DNA of 64,000 nucleotides from Odiellus spinosus (lineage: Eukaryota; Arthropoda; Arachnida; Opiliones; Phalangiidae): contig OY987236.1 in the NCBI GenBank assembly GCA_963920705.1, positions 9,348,190 to 9,412,189 of the forward strand, written 5' to 3'. A program made the position numbers and the translations under genes. Shown here piece by piece: positions 61,838 to 64,000 of this stretch. Numbering within the stretch: position 1 is the stretch's first letter; every line of letters begins with the position of its first letter. Below the pieces are notes generated by a model that searched no databases, had not been told where the DNA came from, and saw only the letters and a program-made list of their open reading frames with translations.

Positions 61838-62805
61838 AAACTAATACCTGTTTTAATAGTAAGAAAATCATCACTTTTATTCTTGAACACTCACAATTTA
61901 TGAGGTAAAAAGACACCCATCAAATACGTTTTCAGTGATCAGTTTCCTTAGATTGCGAATTTATTTGAAAAGACCAGCCGCCTTTAGAAAGCAATAACAT
62001 GAAAAAGTTGAAAAACAGATTTAAGAGAGGGCGAAATGGGATGAGGGGAGAATAGCGAGCGAGTAAACGACGGGCCGAATTCGTGTGCCGGTCACGCTGC
62101 CAAAATATCGGCGCGATGGCAGCTGGCGTGTGGTCAAAATTGCTCACCTCATCCCTACTTAACCCCCAGCACCCACCAACCTATCCCCGTCTTCGCCATC
62201 TCCTTGAACTACAACTATAGTATTATTATAGTTTGGCAAATTATTTTCCATTTCCCCTGAAAGGACCCCCATCAGGATCTCCATTTATTCCCAAAAATTG
62301 ATACCCGTTTGTAATTATATAGTTAATTAATGGTCGACTTTTCGTGTAAGTACTTCGTGTACATTTACCGCTTCTGGTACTATCCTGGTGCGATAATATT
62401 AATCTAATCTTTATAAACCGAGTTTTGACACCAAGATTCGCGACTTTTTGACCAATTTCAGAGAAGAAATTAATTATGGATTTTGGCTTTTAATCGCAAT
62501 ATTCTTCTTGATATATTGATTTTTTTAAACGTGCCAGAAAAAATTATATTTTACTCCTTGATTTCTTCTTGTATCAAAATTATAATGGAACCCCCATTGA
62601 TGTAAAACCTCCTAGCTTTGACTGTCCTGTTAAGTACATTTTGGGGATCTAAAATTAAAATTAGCACATAATTATGTATAGATAATCGTGAATTTTGAGT
62701 AGATACCAAGGACTATTAATACAACAATTTGTATTAATTGGTAAATCAAATATTACTCAGTTATTTTTACTTAAAATATGTCTAATCTCTAAATCCCATC
62801 TTCCT
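61838..62805. other. Non-coding tract
   Basis: No exon supported. CpG-containing patch 62030-62130 with no splice context. Confidence 0.
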
Positions 62806-62945
62806 TTATACACTCTTCAGACGAGGTGTAAATTAGCCGGTTTAGTCAGATTTAACCGAGGTTTACTTAGCCTTCTTAGTTCAATAAACCTCGGTTAAAT
62901 CGGATTAAACCTCGGTTAATTATGCCACGTCTGAAGAGGGTATAA
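62806..62945. mobile_element. Foldback element with CTTCAGACG arms
   Basis: Left arm TTATACACTCTTCAGACG pairs with CGTCTGAAGAGGGTATAA. Further in, AATTAGCCGGTTTA and TTTAACCGAGGTTTA pair with TAAACCTCGGTTAAA and TAAACCTCGGTTAATT. Arms are about 60 bp around a loop near 62866-62884. The motif AACCGAGGTTTA is repeated within the arms. Only one copy was seen in the window; mobile origin is inferred from its similarity in form to the other foldbacks. Confidence 0.
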
Positions 62946-64000
62946 GAGTCTTCGAAGTTTTCCCACTGGTGTTTAGGGAGAAGCCTACTTTTAGGGTTAT
63001 ACTTAAAGGTAGAATGAAGCCCTGACATAGTGATTTTTCTATCGATTCCATTTCGTTGGTAAATGTTTTTACTACAACTCCGCATGAATCCATTTTTAAA
63101 GCTTACTTTTCGAGTATGATAAAAATGTATTTCTAGATGTACTATTTTGTAAATTATTTTACTAGTGATTAGGAATCGATAGAAAATCACTTAATCAGAA
63201 ATGCCGTCAGTGTGATCTTTGTATAATATTGGAAGAAAGATAACTTGTACTCCTACGAAAAGAAACCAGCTATAATAATTTCAATTTCTTATTTGGTATG
63301 TCCCGTCAGTTTTAAGAAGAATAAGTGGGTAGTTCCCTCTGTGTCCCAGCGGTCAATTAAAGGAGGTGGAAGGAGGGTCTATCCCTTGTCGATTTACGAA
63401 TGTAGCGAGGTAAAATAAGAGAGAGGGATTGAACCGCTGCCCTATTTGACGGATGACATCTCAGTTTGGTTAATCGGGTTATCGGAAGGCTCCCTTTACC
63501 TAGTATTCTTCCCTGTCCGTCTCGCGGAGCATCTTTAAGAGGGATGGGGAAGCGCTAGAGCAACCTACGAAGACTTCCGTCTCTATCTTTCGCTCCGAAT
63601 CTCCGATTGAAAAGAGGATGAGAGAGATGGAGTATAAGGTCCTCCCGCTGACTCATCCCCAACATCGTCATTTGTCTTCAGCAAGCATTTGAGTCATCCC
63701 CCTTCACAGTTGTACAACTTTTTTCTATCCTTTTTTTTTGTGGGAATTGGGAAGAAACTGTTATAGAAACCCCCTATGCAAGCAACCTTACATCGTCAAT
63801 CTAACCGCGATGTCCACCGTAGATTGCTTCGTTGACATAAATAGGTTTAGAAACATTACCATTAGGGCTGGAAGATAGTACCTTCATTAGGCTTAGAAAA
63901 AGCCACAGACATGTATCAACTTTATGAAGATTTTCCTTATTCTTGGACACGATTAGGCTTAGCAGAAGTGGATACTCTTGTAGGCTTAAAAGATCTATTG
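62946..64000. other. Non-coding tract to window edge
   Basis: A TTAA-AGGTAGAATGAAG end begins at 63003. An imperfect inverted pair CAGCGGTCAAT/ATTGAACCGCTG (63347-63357, 63428-63439) brackets 93 bp. A CpG- and pyrimidine-richer stretch (63470-63720) could be leader or promoter sequence of a gene beyond the edge, but no frame is supported. Three TAGGCTTA words lie in the last 120 bases. Confidence 0.

Overview
The window is AT-rich animal (metazoan) nuclear DNA. Evidence for this is a spliced gene with consensus GT-AG introns, many short inverted-repeat transposons, minisatellites and a 5'-truncated LINE with a target-site duplication. There is no prokaryotic gene packing: long open frames are almost absent and most short ones are chance frames. 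The one recognisable host gene resembles the insect multi-pass membrane protein Tincar, which suggests a bilaterian invertebrate. I cannot name the phylum from sequence alone.

Layout: (1) 1-6372 is probably intron of the tincar-like gene, whose first two coding exons lie on the minus strand (7098-6919 and 6814-6373); the rest of the gene runs off the left edge. (2) 7.1-41 kb, upstream of that gene, has no convincing coding exon. It holds several MITE families, a truncated non-LTR retrotransposon (24498-25076), short tandem repeats and scattered promoter-like or RFX X-box motifs. (3) 41.49-43.68 kb carries a tandem duplication of a promoter-like module. Each copy has a CCAAT box, a GTCACGTGAC E-box and an exon-like block bounded by a 3' splice site and a GTGAGT donor. 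(4) 44.66-45.52 kb is a 23-bp minisatellite whose every unit ends in a 3'-splice-site-like TTTCAG. (5) 45.5-64 kb is again non-coding, with two adjacent tandem duplications (54.9-55.8 kb), a possible small exon or promoter at 56.6-56.9 kb, a 30-bp-phased array of CCAAT and GGTCA palindromes (57.05 kb), and more foldback elements.

The dominant theme is mobile DNA. At least five non-autonomous elements and many solo ends begin at TTAA followed by AGG, as expected of TTAA-targeting (piggyBac-type) MITEs, and several are near-perfect foldbacks. A second family, with ends resembling GGCGGATTRATACRYAATGTTAAA, has over a dozen ends in the window. The most biologically suggestive non-transposon signals are the duplicated E-box/exon module with the acceptor-like minisatellite downstream of it, and the set of RFX X-box palindromes. 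No tRNA, rRNA, snRNA or CRISPR array was recognised. Transposase, LTR and complete LINE coding regions are also absent.
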